Below are positions 48,837 through 57,870 of a stretch of DNA of 64,000 bases, one piece after another (position 1 is the first letter of the stretch; each line of letters opens with the position of its first letter). The stretch is from assembly GCF_009728935.1 (NCBI RefSeq), contig NZ_CP034235.1, positions 5,593,501 to 5,657,500 of the forward strand, read 5' to 3'. The position numbers were made by a program, and so were the translations under genes. The DNA is from Paenibacillus psychroresistens. Its GTDB lineage: Bacteria; Bacillota; Bacilli; Paenibacillales; NBRC-103111. The notes beneath the pieces were generated by a model. It was not told the DNA's origin. It saw nothing but the letters and a program-made list of their open reading frames with translations, and did not search any database.

Positions 48837-50891
48837 TTGTTACGTCTATCTATTGATGAAAAGTTATCTAGGCTCACCTTAGCTAATCAACTAAAAGCCT
48901 TTTCCGAGCTGCCTTATCACTATGCGCTTTCTACAACGTTGAATGGTCAACAGGTTATAGATACTCATTTATCAGATCCTAACTCCGTTGTAAATGAAGC
49001 TGGAATAGAATATAACGGAACGTTTGCTGCATCTGGCATAATCTTCAAGCAACAGTTTATAGAAGACGGGAACGGATTATCTGAAACCATCTCACTTACC
49101 AATCCTCACAATTACCCGGTTCAAGTGGGTCAAGTCCACTTTGGATTTTCAGCTGATTTGCAGGATAAGAGCAGCTGGCGTCTAAGGGCTATTCCATTCT
49201 TGGTCCAGCTGGACGGTATAGTGCATGATTATTCCGTAACTCAGCTGATAGCTGGTGAAACCAAAAACTCCTTCTATAGGGATGCTTCTCGTGAAGAGCC
49301 TGATCGGATAGAGGATGGGCTTCGTTCGGAAGCTTGGGCTTGGGGAGATGTGAACAACGGAATTGTTATTATCAAATATAATAATGAAGCCATCGAATAT
49401 TCTGTTGCCCGTGTAGGTGAGGTTGCCGGTCAAAGCATCTTGCATTTTGGCGGTGTTGGGTTATCCATGTACAGCGAACCACTAGGTACGAGACATTTGC
49501 AGCCCGGTGAAACCTTCACATTCGGCACTACTACTTACATGCCCTACGAGGGTTCGATCCAGACAGCTTATGGAATTTATCGTACGTTTATTGAGCAGCG
49601 CGGCCATACCTTTCCTAAGGACTATAATCCACCCGTGAATTGGAATGTGCTCTATGATATTGGCTGGCATCATTCTGATTCAGAAAAACTCAAGCAAAAT
49701 TACCACAAAGAAGCCTTATTGCTTGAAGCGCAAAAAGCCAAGGATTGCAGCTGTGAGCTGCTTTATCTCGATCCAGGCTGGGAGATTGCCGAAGGTCATA
49801 CCTTGTGGGATGAATCCCGCTTGGGAACTGTTTCTGAGCTAGTTCAAACGTTGAAAACGGACTATGGGTTAAATCTGGGCTATCGCACCATCCTTCGCTC
49901 TTATCGCAAGCATTGGGATGAAGCTTATTCGGTTCAGCACTCCTATGGATTGATGAAGCCAGAAACCATGGAGCCCGTTTGGGGCTATCATTTCTGGGAG
50001 CCTTGCTTGTGCAGCCCTGAATTCTTTGCTGAAAAGCTTAGGCGAATTCTTGCCATCTCCAAGCAAGGTATTCGTTTTATGATGTTCGATGAAATGGATT
50101 GGCGCGGACCTTGCTACGATCCCAATCATGGTCATGCTGTACCTTCTACAGCTCTAGACCATATCGAAGCTGTTTATAGGCTGGCTGCCGAGGTTCGCCG
50201 TCAATGCCCGGATTTACTCACTGAAGTGCATGATGCCGTTTGGCCTTGGTCGAACTCATTGTATGCGCCGACTTATTTCCGCCAAGGTGCTGAGGGCATT
50301 GGTGCTTATGATGAAAATTGGGGCTTTGAGTACATGTGGAATTGCATCGAGGACTTACAAACCGGTAAAGCACTTGCGCTTTACTACTATAATCTCGGCT
50401 CTAGTATTCCGTTATATTTGCACATAACCATGGCTGCAGATAATGATGCCTGCGTTTTCTTCTGGTGGACCGCTTCAACCGTTCGGCATATGGGCATTGG
50501 AGGCAAATTTAGCCACCCTTCCGTCGAATTCGCAGGTGCGCTTGCTGCTTATGACCGCGAGACTCGCTTTCAAAGCTATAGTGATCACATGAAGCTTTAC
50601 CAGTTGATTAAGCCATACATGGTTAGAGGGATTTTTCACGGCATTGCTGAGCATATCCACCTCCATACCTTAGAGGAACATCAAGGCGGTGTCATCAACA
50701 TCTTCAACCTCACGGAAGAAGATCAGGAGCTTGTCTTTACAGTACCGCTTGAGCTGCTAAATAGTGGTGATGCTGTTTTAGAGGTAGTTGGAGCTGAGGC
50801 TGTGTGGAATGCTAAAGAGGTTGAGTTTAGAATTCAACTAGGAGCTATGTCTCCAGGAGTCATTCGAATTGGTGACTCGGCTTGTTTATAG
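48837..50891 (+). CDS. GH36-like alpha-galactosidase family protein
   Basis: This 684-residue protein has an N-terminal beta-sandwich (about 1-260) and a TIM-barrel (about 280-590). LLYLDPGWEIAEGHTLW and RFMMFDEMDWRGPCYDPNHG resemble the clan GH-D nucleophile regions, and LTEVHDAVWPWSNS the acid/base region. The match to canonical GH36 (for example KWDxN) is loose, so it may be a divergent subfamily or one with a different alpha-glycoside substrate. There is no signal peptide. A TTG start has AGGAGG 8 bases upstream. It has its own terminator. Confidence 0.75.
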   Translation: MLRLSIDEKLSRLTLANQLKAFSELPYHYALSTTLNGQQVIDTHLSDPNSVVNEAGIEYNGTFAASGIIFKQQFIEDGNGLSETISLTNPHNYPVQVGQVHFGFSADLQDKSSWRLRAIPFLVQLDGIVHDYSVTQLIAGETKNSFYRDASREEPDRIEDGLRSEAWAWGDVNNGIVIIKYNNEAIEYSVARVGEVAGQSILHFGGVGLSMYSEPLGTRHLQPGETFTFGTTTYMPYEGSIQTAYGIYRTFIEQRGHTFPKDYNPPVNWNVLYDIGWHHSDSEKLKQNYHKEALLLEAQKAKDCSCELLYLDPGWEIAEGHTLWDESRLGTVSELVQTLKTDYGLNLGYRTILRSYRKHWDEAYSVQHSYGLMKPETMEPVWGYHFWEPCLCSPEFFAEKLRRILAISKQGIRFMMFDEMDWRGPCYDPNHGHAVPSTALDHIEAVYRLAAEVRRQCPDLLTEVHDAVWPWSNSLYAPTYFRQGAEGIGAYDENWGFEYMWNCIEDLQTGKALALYYYNLGSSIPLYLHITMAADNDACVFFWWTASTVRHMGIGGKFSHPSVEFAGALAAYDRETRFQSYSDHMKLYQLIKPYMVRGIFHGIAEHIHLHTLEEHQGGVINIFNLTEEDQELVFTVPLELLNSGDAVLEVVGAEAVWNAKEVEFRIQLGAMSPGVIRIGDSACL

Positions 50892-50911
50892 TAATGAAAA
50901 AAAAGTGATAG

Positions 50912-50953
50912 GTAGATCCGAACTTGATAGTGGAGTTCTGATCTGCTTTTTTA
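50912..50953 (+). terminator. Terminator of the GH36-like gene
   Basis: AGATCCGAAC and GTTCTGATCT pair with one mismatch, followed by GCTTTTTTAT. It starts 21 bp after the stop. Confidence 0.8.
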
Positions 50954-50986
50954 TGCTTTTGGCTTTTCATGAGTCCATTCAGTGAA

Positions 50987-51166
50987 TCATACGATATTTT
51001 TAACAAAACCAGTGCTTTTTGCTATAAACCCCATCCGTTGAATCGGAAGAATATTTTTGAAGCTTGCTTCCATTTCTTCAATGCTTGTCGGGTAACCTAA
51101 TTCGCTCATTAAGGAAGTAACCTGTTCAATGTCTCCCATAGTGCAGTCTTTTACAATAACACTCAT
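50987..51166 (-). pseudogene. N-terminal fragment of a GNAT acetyltransferase
   Basis: From ATG 51166, with GGGGG upstream, the frame encodes the first helix-strand of a GNAT (MSVIVKDCTMGDIEQVTSLM, ELGYPTSIEEMEASFKNI). It then runs into unrelated residues (RMGFIAKSTGFVKNIV) and stops after 59. The acetyl-CoA-binding part is missing, and nothing like it is found downstream. Confidence 0.6.
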
Positions 51167-51242
51167 AGTACATCCCCCAATCACATACCTACTAATTTAT
51201 GTATAATTCCTCGTTACGGAATTCAATGATCTGTTCAATAAA

Positions 51243-51746
51243 CTAAAGTTTAAAGACCATTAAGTCCTCGTCATAATATTGCCCTTTGAATTTTAAAGCG
51301 TTTCGTTCTGTGCCATACACCTCGAACCCTACCGATTTGTATAGCTTCTTTGCGGAGTTATTATTAGAAACGACCATTAAGTTTATCTGTTCCAAACCAT
51401 CGTGATCTCTGGCCCATTTAATTAACTCGAGTAAGAGTGTTTTCCCTAATCCCTTGCCTCGCATTTCTGGTGATACATACATGCCGAATATATTCCCTTT
51501 GTGTGCGGTTTTGAGGCCGCTTTCACGCACATAAGTCACGATTCCAACTAATGATCCATTCAAAGTAAAAGCCCCCAGTACAAACTTGTCCTTCGTCGGT
51601 TTTAACCGCTCTGCAAAAGTTTCAATTGAGAATTTCGATTCTCTCTCATAGGTTGATCCAAATGCTTCTGAGTTGACTATTAAAGAATCTAAGCGTAATT
51701 TCTGGTACGATTCAGCATCTGATTCCTGCAATATACGTATATTCAT
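51243..51746 (-). CDS. GNAT-family N-acetyltransferase
   Basis: This 167-residue enzyme has the acetyl-CoA motif A (MYVSPEMRGKGLGKTLLLEL, with R-G-x-G-L/K-x-L) and motif B (INLMVVSNNNSAKKLYKSVG). The N-terminal MNIRILQESDAESYQKLRLD is typical of the family. The substrate cannot be read. GGAAGGGG precedes the ATG. Confidence 0.9.
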   Translation of the reverse strand: MNIRILQESDAESYQKLRLDSLIVNSEAFGSTYERESKFSIETFAERLKPTKDKFVLGAFTLNGSLVGIVTYVRESGLKTAHKGNIFGMYVSPEMRGKGLGKTLLLELIKWARDHDGLEQINLMVVSNNNSAKKLYKSVGFEVYGTERNALKFKGQYYDEDLMVFKL

Positions 51747-51777
51747 TGCTTCTTCCCCTTCCTAATAGTTATAAAAT

Positions 51778-52788
51778 TTATTCAGAAATCAAGGAGGATA
51801 GCTTTAAACCTCGTTCTCTAAATATAGTTAAATGACCTGCTAGATGATTCTGATCCCCATTTTCTAAGATTTTAAGTGTTTTATTAACAAAACCCCAATT
51901 TAAGCAACCAGTAATCCACAATAACGATGAAAGTCGCGTTCGTTCTTCTTGTCTTAAAAAACCTTTTGCACTATAACCCAACAAAAGGCTTGCTGTGAGT
52001 TCAGGAGAAACATCATGTGATTCAATTCCCTTGGTTCGAGAATACCATTTAATTAGCCATGCCAATCCTTCAATTCGATCTGTATACCCAATATGTTCAA
52101 AATCAACGACTCCAACAATATTCTCCTCATTATCCCAAAGAATATTGAGCGGATTTAAATCAGATTGCATAATAAACTCAAGTTTAGATGTATATGCACA
52201 ATCAATTTTCTCTTTTGCCAGAATTATATATTCTTGAAGTAACGACTGATTCAGATCAGTAATATTTGCTGTTAATAATACTTTTTCCAGGATAGAAATC
52301 ATTTTCATGCTTCCAACAATATATGACTCTTTAGGAAGTGTACAATTATAATTAAAGGAAACATCATGAAATTTTCTTGCTATCTTTCCGAATTTAAAAG
52401 ACACGCTTTCCGTACAATGAGTAATGTGTTTACCTTCAATCCAGTCAAACAATAAAAATCGGTAATCCACTCCATGCCAGATAATTTCAGCAAATCTTTT
52501 AGACATTGAAGTTGATTTTGGACGCATGAAAGGAATACCATGGGTATTCAAAAATTCAATATACTCCATCTGTTCCTCTAAGACATGGTCCGTTAATTCA
52601 AAGAAAACATCGTGATCATAGCGATTTCGACTTATGAACCTTGCCGAGTAATATTTTTCTTGAACTCGTATTTTATAATGATAATCATTATGGTACACCC
52701 CAGGTAGTTCGATTTCAATCGTGAGTGAATCTCTATCCAGATCATAGAATTTAATGGCATGGTATAACATAGACAAATCAGCATCCAA
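51778..52788 (-). CDS. Aminoglycoside-phosphotransferase-like kinase (APH family)
   Basis: This protein of about 336 residues has the APH fold. The catalytic loop reads MQSDLNPLNILWDNEE, with Asp and Asn conserved and Ser where HGD is usual. The metal-binding loop is GVVDFEHIGYTD. FLLFDWIEGKHI marks the hinge. Substrates of such homoserine/spectinomycin-kinase relatives vary, and it need not confer resistance. The TTG at 52788 has GAAGGTG 6 bases upstream; the GTG at 52797 is the alternative. Confidence 0.8.
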   Translation of the reverse strand: MDADLSMLYHAIKFYDLDRDSLTIEIELPGVYHNDYHYKIRVQEKYYSARFISRNRYDHDVFFELTDHVLEEQMEYIEFLNTHGIPFMRPKSTSMSKRFAEIIWHGVDYRFLLFDWIEGKHITHCTESVSFKFGKIARKFHDVSFNYNCTLPKESYIVGSMKMISILEKVLLTANITDLNQSLLQEYIILAKEKIDCAYTSKLEFIMQSDLNPLNILWDNEENIVGVVDFEHIGYTDRIEGLAWLIKWYSRTKGIESHDVSPELTASLLLGYSAKGFLRQEERTRLSSLLWITGCLNWGFVNKTLKILENGDQNHLAGHLTIFRERGLKLSSLISE

Positions 52789-52828
52789 ATATTTCACCTT
52801 CTATCGTAATCTTTAGTTGAAAAGTATT

Positions 52829-53272
52829 CTATTGAATTTCAACGACAAAAACATAACTGGAGCTTCCTTTATTCCAGTATGCAAAAATATCGTATATATA
52901 CACTCCTTTCTCTTTTGGCAAGGTCAAAATATTACCATTTAAATGGGCTTCCTCCACTTTTTCATCACTAATCCATCTATTTACTCCCATTGTATTTTTT
53001 TTAGGTTGGTTTCTAAACTTGATTTTCAATTGGGCTTCAGGAGACACAACAATCGGTTTAAGACCAGCCATTTTAATAATCTCTGGGGGTGAAACCATAT
53101 CAACGCACTTTGCATTTAAAAGTCCACGCCAACAATAAGAACCTTGTGCGGATGATATAATCTTGTCGCCTACGGAAATGGTCGGTGAGGGTGGTTCTGA
53201 GCTAAAAAGCTTGAAAATAAAATAAACTCCGACAATTAAAACAACTAATACTAAAAAAAATAGCTTTTTCAT
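52829..53272 (-). CDS. Membrane-anchored secreted protein of unknown function
   Basis: This 147-residue protein has an N-terminal hydrophobic anchor (about 4-24). The exposed part has two Cys (SYCWRG and AKCVDM) that may form a disulfide, and a beta-rich C-terminal domain (KGVYIYDIFAYWNKGSSSYV). Similar proteins occur widely in Bacillus as hypotheticals. GGGGGAAA precedes the ATG. Confidence 0.75.
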   Translation of the reverse strand: MKKLFFLVLVVLIVGVYFIFKLFSSEPPSPTISVGDKIISSAQGSYCWRGLLNAKCVDMVSPPEIIKMAGLKPIVVSPEAQLKIKFRNQPKKNTMGVNRWISDEKVEEAHLNGNILTLPKEKGVYIYDIFAYWNKGSSSYVFVVEIQ

Positions 53273-53315
53273 AAACTTTCCCCCACTAAAAGCATAAATT
53301 TCCCTTATATTTCCA

Positions 53316-53825
53316 TTAGTATAGACACATATTTATTACATATCGATGTATAAGTAAAAATTCGCCTGTTAAATCATGTCCAATAATTTCAAAGCCGCAT
53401 TTCTTATACAGAGCTTGCCCACGTATATTAGTGCGATCTGTGGTCAGCATAACGCCGCCTTTGCCGTGGCTTCGTGCAAACTCTAGGGCATATGAAGTCA
53501 TTATCCAGCCCAGCCCCATGCCTTGGTAGCTATCCGCAACAGCAATTCCAAAGCTGGGCACACCTGTATGCCAATCCCAGAAAAAGAAATAGCCGATCAT
53601 AACATCTTGATTATCGATCCGCAAGCTGGCAGCAAATCGTTTCGTTTCCACATTAGCTACGTCTTCGCCCGCTAATTGCTTCGCCGTTTCTTCTGTAAAC
53701 GGGTGTGGGCGAAATGCAGTTCGTGTTTCCGTAGAGAGCCTTTGAAAAAAAGCATAAACCATGTTACTGTCCTGATTCGTAAATGGCTGAATGGTTATGT
53801 CCTGTTCCATTATTTTATCCGACAT
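53316..53825 (-). CDS. GNAT-family N-acetyltransferase
   Basis: This 169-residue enzyme has motif A AVADSYQGMGLGWIMTSYAL (Q-G-x-G-L-G) and motif B VMLTTDRTNIRGQALYKKCG. PFGIA-like strand residues lead into the cofactor site. AAGGAAGG precedes the ATG. It is unrelated in detail to the copy at 51243. Confidence 0.9.
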   Translation of the reverse strand: MSDKIMEQDITIQPFTNQDSNMVYAFFQRLSTETRTAFRPHPFTEETAKQLAGEDVANVETKRFAASLRIDNQDVMIGYFFFWDWHTGVPSFGIAVADSYQGMGLGWIMTSYALEFARSHGKGGVMLTTDRTNIRGQALYKKCGFEIIGHDLTGEFLLIHRYVINMCLY

Positions 53826-53869
53826 AGTTAATTCCTTCCTTTAAACCTTGGGATTGTCTGCCTTGGTGT

Positions 53870-54163
53870 TTAATTTTTGAAACATAACCCATCAGTCTGC
53901 AAAGCAGCCCTAAGTTTGGGTAAAGATCCTGGTCCCATACCATGAAATTGTAAAATATCGCCTTCGCTGAAGTTTGATAACTGTAGCAAAGTCGTTATGC
54001 CATTGTTCTCTAATGCTCGTCTGGCTGGTGCTGAGAGTACTGAAAGAAACCCGTGTTCAGGTTTCATTTCTTGCTCGCAAATCGGGCAGGTTGGACAGTC
54101 ACTGCTTTTATAGTATTTGTGTCCCTTGTTGCAAGTCCTTAAATTTTTCTTCGTGGTTGCCAT
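53870..54163 (-). CDS. RNA polymerase alpha-CTD-like protein with zinc ribbon
   Basis: This 97-residue protein joins a treble-clef-like Cys/His cluster (CNKGHKYYKSSDCPTCPICE, about 11-30) to a helix-hairpin-helix domain (about 42-95; LSAPARRALENNGITTLLQL, HGMGPGSLPKLRAAL), as found in the RpoA C-terminal domain. It may bind DNA or RNA polymerase. AGAGGAG precedes the ATG. The gene is alone, with a 161-bp empty stretch upstream. Confidence 0.8.
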   Translation of the reverse strand: MATTKKNLRTCNKGHKYYKSSDCPTCPICEQEMKPEHGFLSVLSAPARRALENNGITTLLQLSNFSEGDILQFHGMGPGSLPKLRAALQTDGLCFKN

Positions 54164-54324
54164 TTTTTACATCTCCTCTTTTCAACCCATATATAGGAAT
54201 TGCAGTATAACTGGCGGAATCATTTTCTGCCGATGAACCCTTCCATACAGATATTCCATTGTTTATTACAATTTCCTTCTTATCTAGAATTTTTACCTGA
54301 GATCCTTAGTAATGTAGTGGAGAT

Positions 54325-55356
54325 TCAGTTATTAATCTGAACTTTTTTATCAAAAAATACGATAGATGTGATTTCCTTATCATTTATAACATTCTCAAAG
54401 GTTTTGATTGTTAGTATTTGTCCACTAATGAGATCCCCCTGGTATTCGCCGGTAAAAATGCTTGTCGTTTCCGAGGTACCGTCTATATAGTTTATCGTGA
54501 TAGGGTATTTATCCAAATATTCATTTTTGCCGATTTCTTGTGGCTTACCAGCGGCTTTGTCTATCTCTTTCACTAATGTGCTTTCAATCTTTAACGAAAT
54601 CGCAATGGGCGAGACGGAGATCGTTTTTAATACTGCCTCATATCCAAACATGGTAATGTTTTGATCTATCTGATAGAGGTGAGAGTACTCCTTGAAATCC
54701 AGTTTAAAAGCTGTTTCCCAAGAACCCGGTAAGACCGTTTCAAAAACCCCCGGAAACGGATCTGCTGCTTGTACATCATTGAATTTGAAATGAACGGTTT
54801 GGCCAGCCATTGAAGTTTTGGTCAAGACAGACATGACCATGCTAATTTTATTGTCATTCGAATTTCCATCGTCTAGCAACTTAAAATCCATGCTATGAGA
54901 TTGCTGATTTGAGGTAATCATGGGATATTCAAAACGATATCGAGCTGAGTCTAATACAGTGTCTGCTGGAGCAGTAAAATCCATTAAGATATAGGTCAGA
55001 TTGCTGTCGCCGATAACTTGCTTAATGGTAAGCGATCCATTCTCGTTTGCCACTTGTTTGCCTACCACGTAAGCGCCATTTGACAAATGTTCTGCCTGCT
55101 CATGGTTTACTGGATTTAGAAATTTCATAAATGCTTCATCTAGTCCCATATATGCCGCTGCAAAAGCTGTTGTAGTTAAACACACCATCAGTACGGTAGC
55201 TAGTAGGGCAGGTCTTAAACGTTTCACGACGTTAAATCCTCTGTGTTTTGTATTTTCATTCTGGCTTTGCACTAAAATGTTATGAAACATCTTTTCTTTT
55301 TGTTCAGTTTTTGGCGTAAGAGCTTCAAAAAGCCGATTAATATTTTTGTTACTCAA
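54325..55356 (-). CDS. DUF4179 membrane protein, probable anti-sigma factor
   Basis: This 343-residue protein has a short cytoplasmic part (about 1-46; INRLFEALTPKTEQKEKMFH) and one transmembrane helix (about 48-68, PALLATVLMVCLTTTAFAAA). A large extracellular DUF4179-type domain follows. Its TTG start has GGAGGG, and its first bases overlap the ECF sigma gene by 8 bp. Such pairs are sigma/anti-sigma modules, here likely sensing the cell envelope. Confidence 0.85.
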   Translation of the reverse strand: MSNKNINRLFEALTPKTEQKEKMFHNILVQSQNENTKHRGFNVVKRLRPALLATVLMVCLTTTAFAAAYMGLDEAFMKFLNPVNHEQAEHLSNGAYVVGKQVANENGSLTIKQVIGDSNLTYILMDFTAPADTVLDSARYRFEYPMITSNQQSHSMDFKLLDDGNSNDNKISMVMSVLTKTSMAGQTVHFKFNDVQAADPFPGVFETVLPGSWETAFKLDFKEYSHLYQIDQNITMFGYEAVLKTISVSPIAISLKIESTLVKEIDKAAGKPQEIGKNEYLDKYPITINYIDGTSETTSIFTGEYQGDLISGQILTIKTFENVINDKEITSIVFFDKKVQINN

Positions 55357-55852
55357 GGTAATTCCCTCCCAAATCCATTTTAAGGCGTTTGCGGCCTCTG
55401 GATAGCTGCGTTTGGATCGTACTTTCCTTATATTTCAACATCTCTGATATTTCTTTTACTGAGTACTCCTCAAAATAGTAAAGATATAGAACTGTTTTGT
55501 ATTTTTCGGGAAGCGAGAGCAGTCTTGCAAGCACTTTTCCCGATGGTTCATCGCCATTCCAGGAAGAAACTTCCGGTATAGCATCTAAATCCACACGCCG
55601 GGTTTTCCACCAATTTTTAAGAATGTCTTTACAGTAATTTCTTGCGGTTCCCGTCAACCAAGCTTTTTCATGCTCTTGGTCATTGAAAACCATTTGAGAT
55701 TTGATCAATTTTAGAAATACAGATTGAACAGCGTCTTCTGCATCAACGGGATTTTTCAAATAGATATAGCACAGCCGATAAACCTGATCTACATGCCGTT
55801 GATAGAGTTCAGCCAATTCTTTATCCGTACGCAATAAAGAATTGTCTTCCAT
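55349..55852 (-). CDS. ECF-type RNA polymerase sigma factor
   Basis: This 167-residue sigma-70 family factor has region 2 (about 15-85; YRLCYIYLKNPVDAEDAVQS, FLKLI) and region 4 (about 110-160; SVKEISEMLKYKESTIQTQL). The rest is short, so it is of the ECF type. GGAGG precedes the ATG. It is coupled to the DUF4179 gene. An autoregulated promoter was not identified. Confidence 0.93.
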   Translation of the reverse strand: MEDNSLLRTDKELAELYQRHVDQVYRLCYIYLKNPVDAEDAVQSVFLKLIKSQMVFNDQEHEKAWLTGTARNYCKDILKNWWKTRRVDLDAIPEVSSWNGDEPSGKVLARLLSLPEKYKTVLYLYYFEEYSVKEISEMLKYKESTIQTQLSRGRKRLKMDLGGNYLE

Positions 55853-55925
55853 TTATTCGCCTCCTACATTCAACACGATTGGTGACTCATAAATATCCCA
55901 TTTCACGTTTTTTTATTTCCAAGAC

Positions 55926-55950
55926 AAAAGGCCCGCCGTGGCGGACCCTT
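55926..55950 (-). terminator. GC-rich terminator after the DinB remnant
   Basis: On the minus strand GGTCCGCC and GGCGGGCC form a short stem followed by TTTTG. Confidence 0.7.
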
Positions 55951-55957
55951 CTGCTGC

Positions 55958-56078
55958 TTATACCTTAAGTCGTTTCTTAATCATTCTGATTTGTCCTCTA
56001 TGATTGATTTCATCTTCAAAAACGTGAAACCACATAAAATAATGATTAGCTTGTTTTTTATACCAGAACTCTTCCGCT
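55958..56078 (-). pseudogene. C-terminal remnant of a DinB-like protein
   Basis: About 40 codons (FWYKKQANHYFMWFHVFEDE, INHRGQIRMIKKRLKV) match the end of DinB/DUF664-type proteins, including the metal-His pattern. The frame runs open upstream into the WG-repeat gene without a start or the N-terminal two thirds. A terminator follows it. Confidence 0.5.
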
Positions 56079-57500
56079 TTATTTGGAGAAAGGATAGATA
56101 AACTCACCTTTTTGATTAATATAAGCCTGTTCGTGTTCATTGTTTTCAACCAAAGCTAAACCGTTTTTAAAGTCGAATGCAATTACAAACTCAGGTTCGA
56201 TCACAATTTCACCCTTATTGTTGATGTACCCGCGTTTTCTATCCATTTGAATCATGGCAAGTCCCTCAGAAAAATCAGAAGCAAATTCATATTTTGGCGC
56301 AATGGCCATCTCTCCGCTAGAATTCATAAATCCCCATTTGTCATCTGTATAAACGGAAACCAACCCTTCTGAGAATTGGCCTGTCCAACTAAACTGGGGT
56401 TGAATAATTAGCTTCCCGGTATGGTCGATAAACCCCCATTTCTCCCCAACTTGAACAGCTGCGAATCCACCAATAAAAGTCGAAGAGCCTATGCCATAGG
56501 TCTCGTTAAATACTTTTCTACCTTCTTTATCAATATAACTTGCTGGGTCCATAATACTTTCTGCAACAGCTGCTACACCTTCTGAAAAATCAGTCGCTTT
56601 AAAAAACTTCTGTTTAATAATAACTTCTCCGTTTTTATTAATATATTGGCTGGAATCCTTATACTCAACGGGAGTAATTCCTTCGGAGAAATCAAGGGCA
56701 TTATTGAACTGAAGTGGGATCACAATTTTTCCACTTTTGTCGATAAACCCGCTTTTATATTCATCATTGTCAAAATTCTCAACATTAGCTAGACCTTCAG
56801 AGAATTCGTAGGCAAGACCATAGCCAGGAGGAATGACTATTTTTCCAGTTATATCAATATATCCCCACAACCCATCAATTTCTACCGCTGCAAGTCCTTC
56901 CGTGAAAGGCAAAACATCAGAAAATTGCGGAGTTATCACAATTGTCCCAGTGATGTCGATAAACCCAAATAATTGGTCTTTAATAATCGGGAAACGTAAA
57001 GTTAAATCGCTATCTGGTGTCTCCGTTTTATAGGTAATGATTACGGTCTTGGTGGCTTGCTCCCAGGTTACAGTTGCCCCCATTGCTTCACCGACAAATC
57101 GAACCGGAACCATGGTATTGCCATTTATGAGAGCGGCAGGCTGGTCTAGAATGATATCTTCGTCATTTACTTTAGCTTTGTTATCACCTATTTTTAAATA
57201 AATTGATAAAGTTCCTCTAGTGGCTATGACACTTTTATCCTTATCGTTCCAGATTAATTGCGCTCCTAAGGCTTCGAATATAGCTCGCATAGGTACAACA
57301 GTCTTTTCGTTAAGCAGAACCGGAGGCTGGGAATAAGACTGAAGCACATTATTTATTTTCACTTTAATCGTGCTGTCGGCAGATACTGCATAGGAGCTGG
57401 TTACAAAAAATAGAGCGGCAATACATACAAATATTAATAAAAATCGAGAAGAAAAGCAGGCGTGCCTAAGTATTGTTCTAACATAACTAGTATTCGGCAA
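56079..57500 (-). CDS. Secreted protein with copper-amine-oxidase-N-like domain and WG repeats
   Basis: This protein of about 473 residues has a signal or anchor segment (about 15-40). A stalk-like domain follows (about 45-160), with paired VVPMRAIFEALGAQLIW and MVPVRFVGEAMGATVTW units of the copper-amine-oxidase-N type, found on Paenibacillus cell surfaces. About eight WG repeats then form a propeller-like array (WGYIDITGKIVI, WGFIDHTGKLII). The TTG at 57500 has GGAGGG upstream; the reading to 57560 lacks one. Confidence 0.85.
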   Translation of the reverse strand: MPNTSYVRTILRHACFSSRFLLIFVCIAALFFVTSSYAVSADSTIKVKINNVLQSYSQPPVLLNEKTVVPMRAIFEALGAQLIWNDKDKSVIATRGTLSIYLKIGDNKAKVNDEDIILDQPAALINGNTMVPVRFVGEAMGATVTWEQATKTVIITYKTETPDSDLTLRFPIIKDQLFGFIDITGTIVITPQFSDVLPFTEGLAAVEIDGLWGYIDITGKIVIPPGYGLAYEFSEGLANVENFDNDEYKSGFIDKSGKIVIPLQFNNALDFSEGITPVEYKDSSQYINKNGEVIIKQKFFKATDFSEGVAAVAESIMDPASYIDKEGRKVFNETYGIGSSTFIGGFAAVQVGEKWGFIDHTGKLIIQPQFSWTGQFSEGLVSVYTDDKWGFMNSSGEMAIAPKYEFASDFSEGLAMIQMDRKRGYINNKGEIVIEPEFVIAFDFKNGLALVENNEHEQAYINQKGEFIYPFSK

Positions 57501-57635
57501 TCCAATTCCCTCCAAAGGATAAATTTTCTTACTAAAATAATATACCTGAATTGCTGTCATTACAGATGACTAAGAATAAGGAAATACGGAAAATCCAAAT
57601 TAACTCAAATACCCCCTTTAGTCCTCCATCCATTA

Positions 57636-57839
57636 TCATTTTTCAAGTAAGGTTCTGACAACCCGTACTAGTATTGTAATACCACATGCTGCGAAGAAAA
57701 CTAAGCCTAAATAACGGAAGATAGTTTCAACGAGATCTAAAATACCACTCCAAAAAAAGAAATCCGGTATAGGCATTAGCAGTAAAACGGTACCGACAAT
57801 AAAACCGTAAAAAAAAATCCGAGTGTTGTCTCTGCTCAT
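57636..57839 (-). CDS. Small two-helix membrane protein
   Basis: This 67-residue protein has two hydrophobic segments (about 8-30 and 36-60) and a basic C-terminus (RVVRTLLEK). GGAAGGA precedes the ATG. No family is recognised. It lies between the WG-repeat and serine-hydrolase genes. Confidence 0.65.
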   Translation of the reverse strand: MSRDNTRIFFYGFIVGTVLLLMPIPDFFFWSGILDLVETIFRYLGLVFFAACGITILVRVVRTLLEK

Positions 57840-57870
57840 AATAAATATTATCCTTCCCTACCAATTTTCA

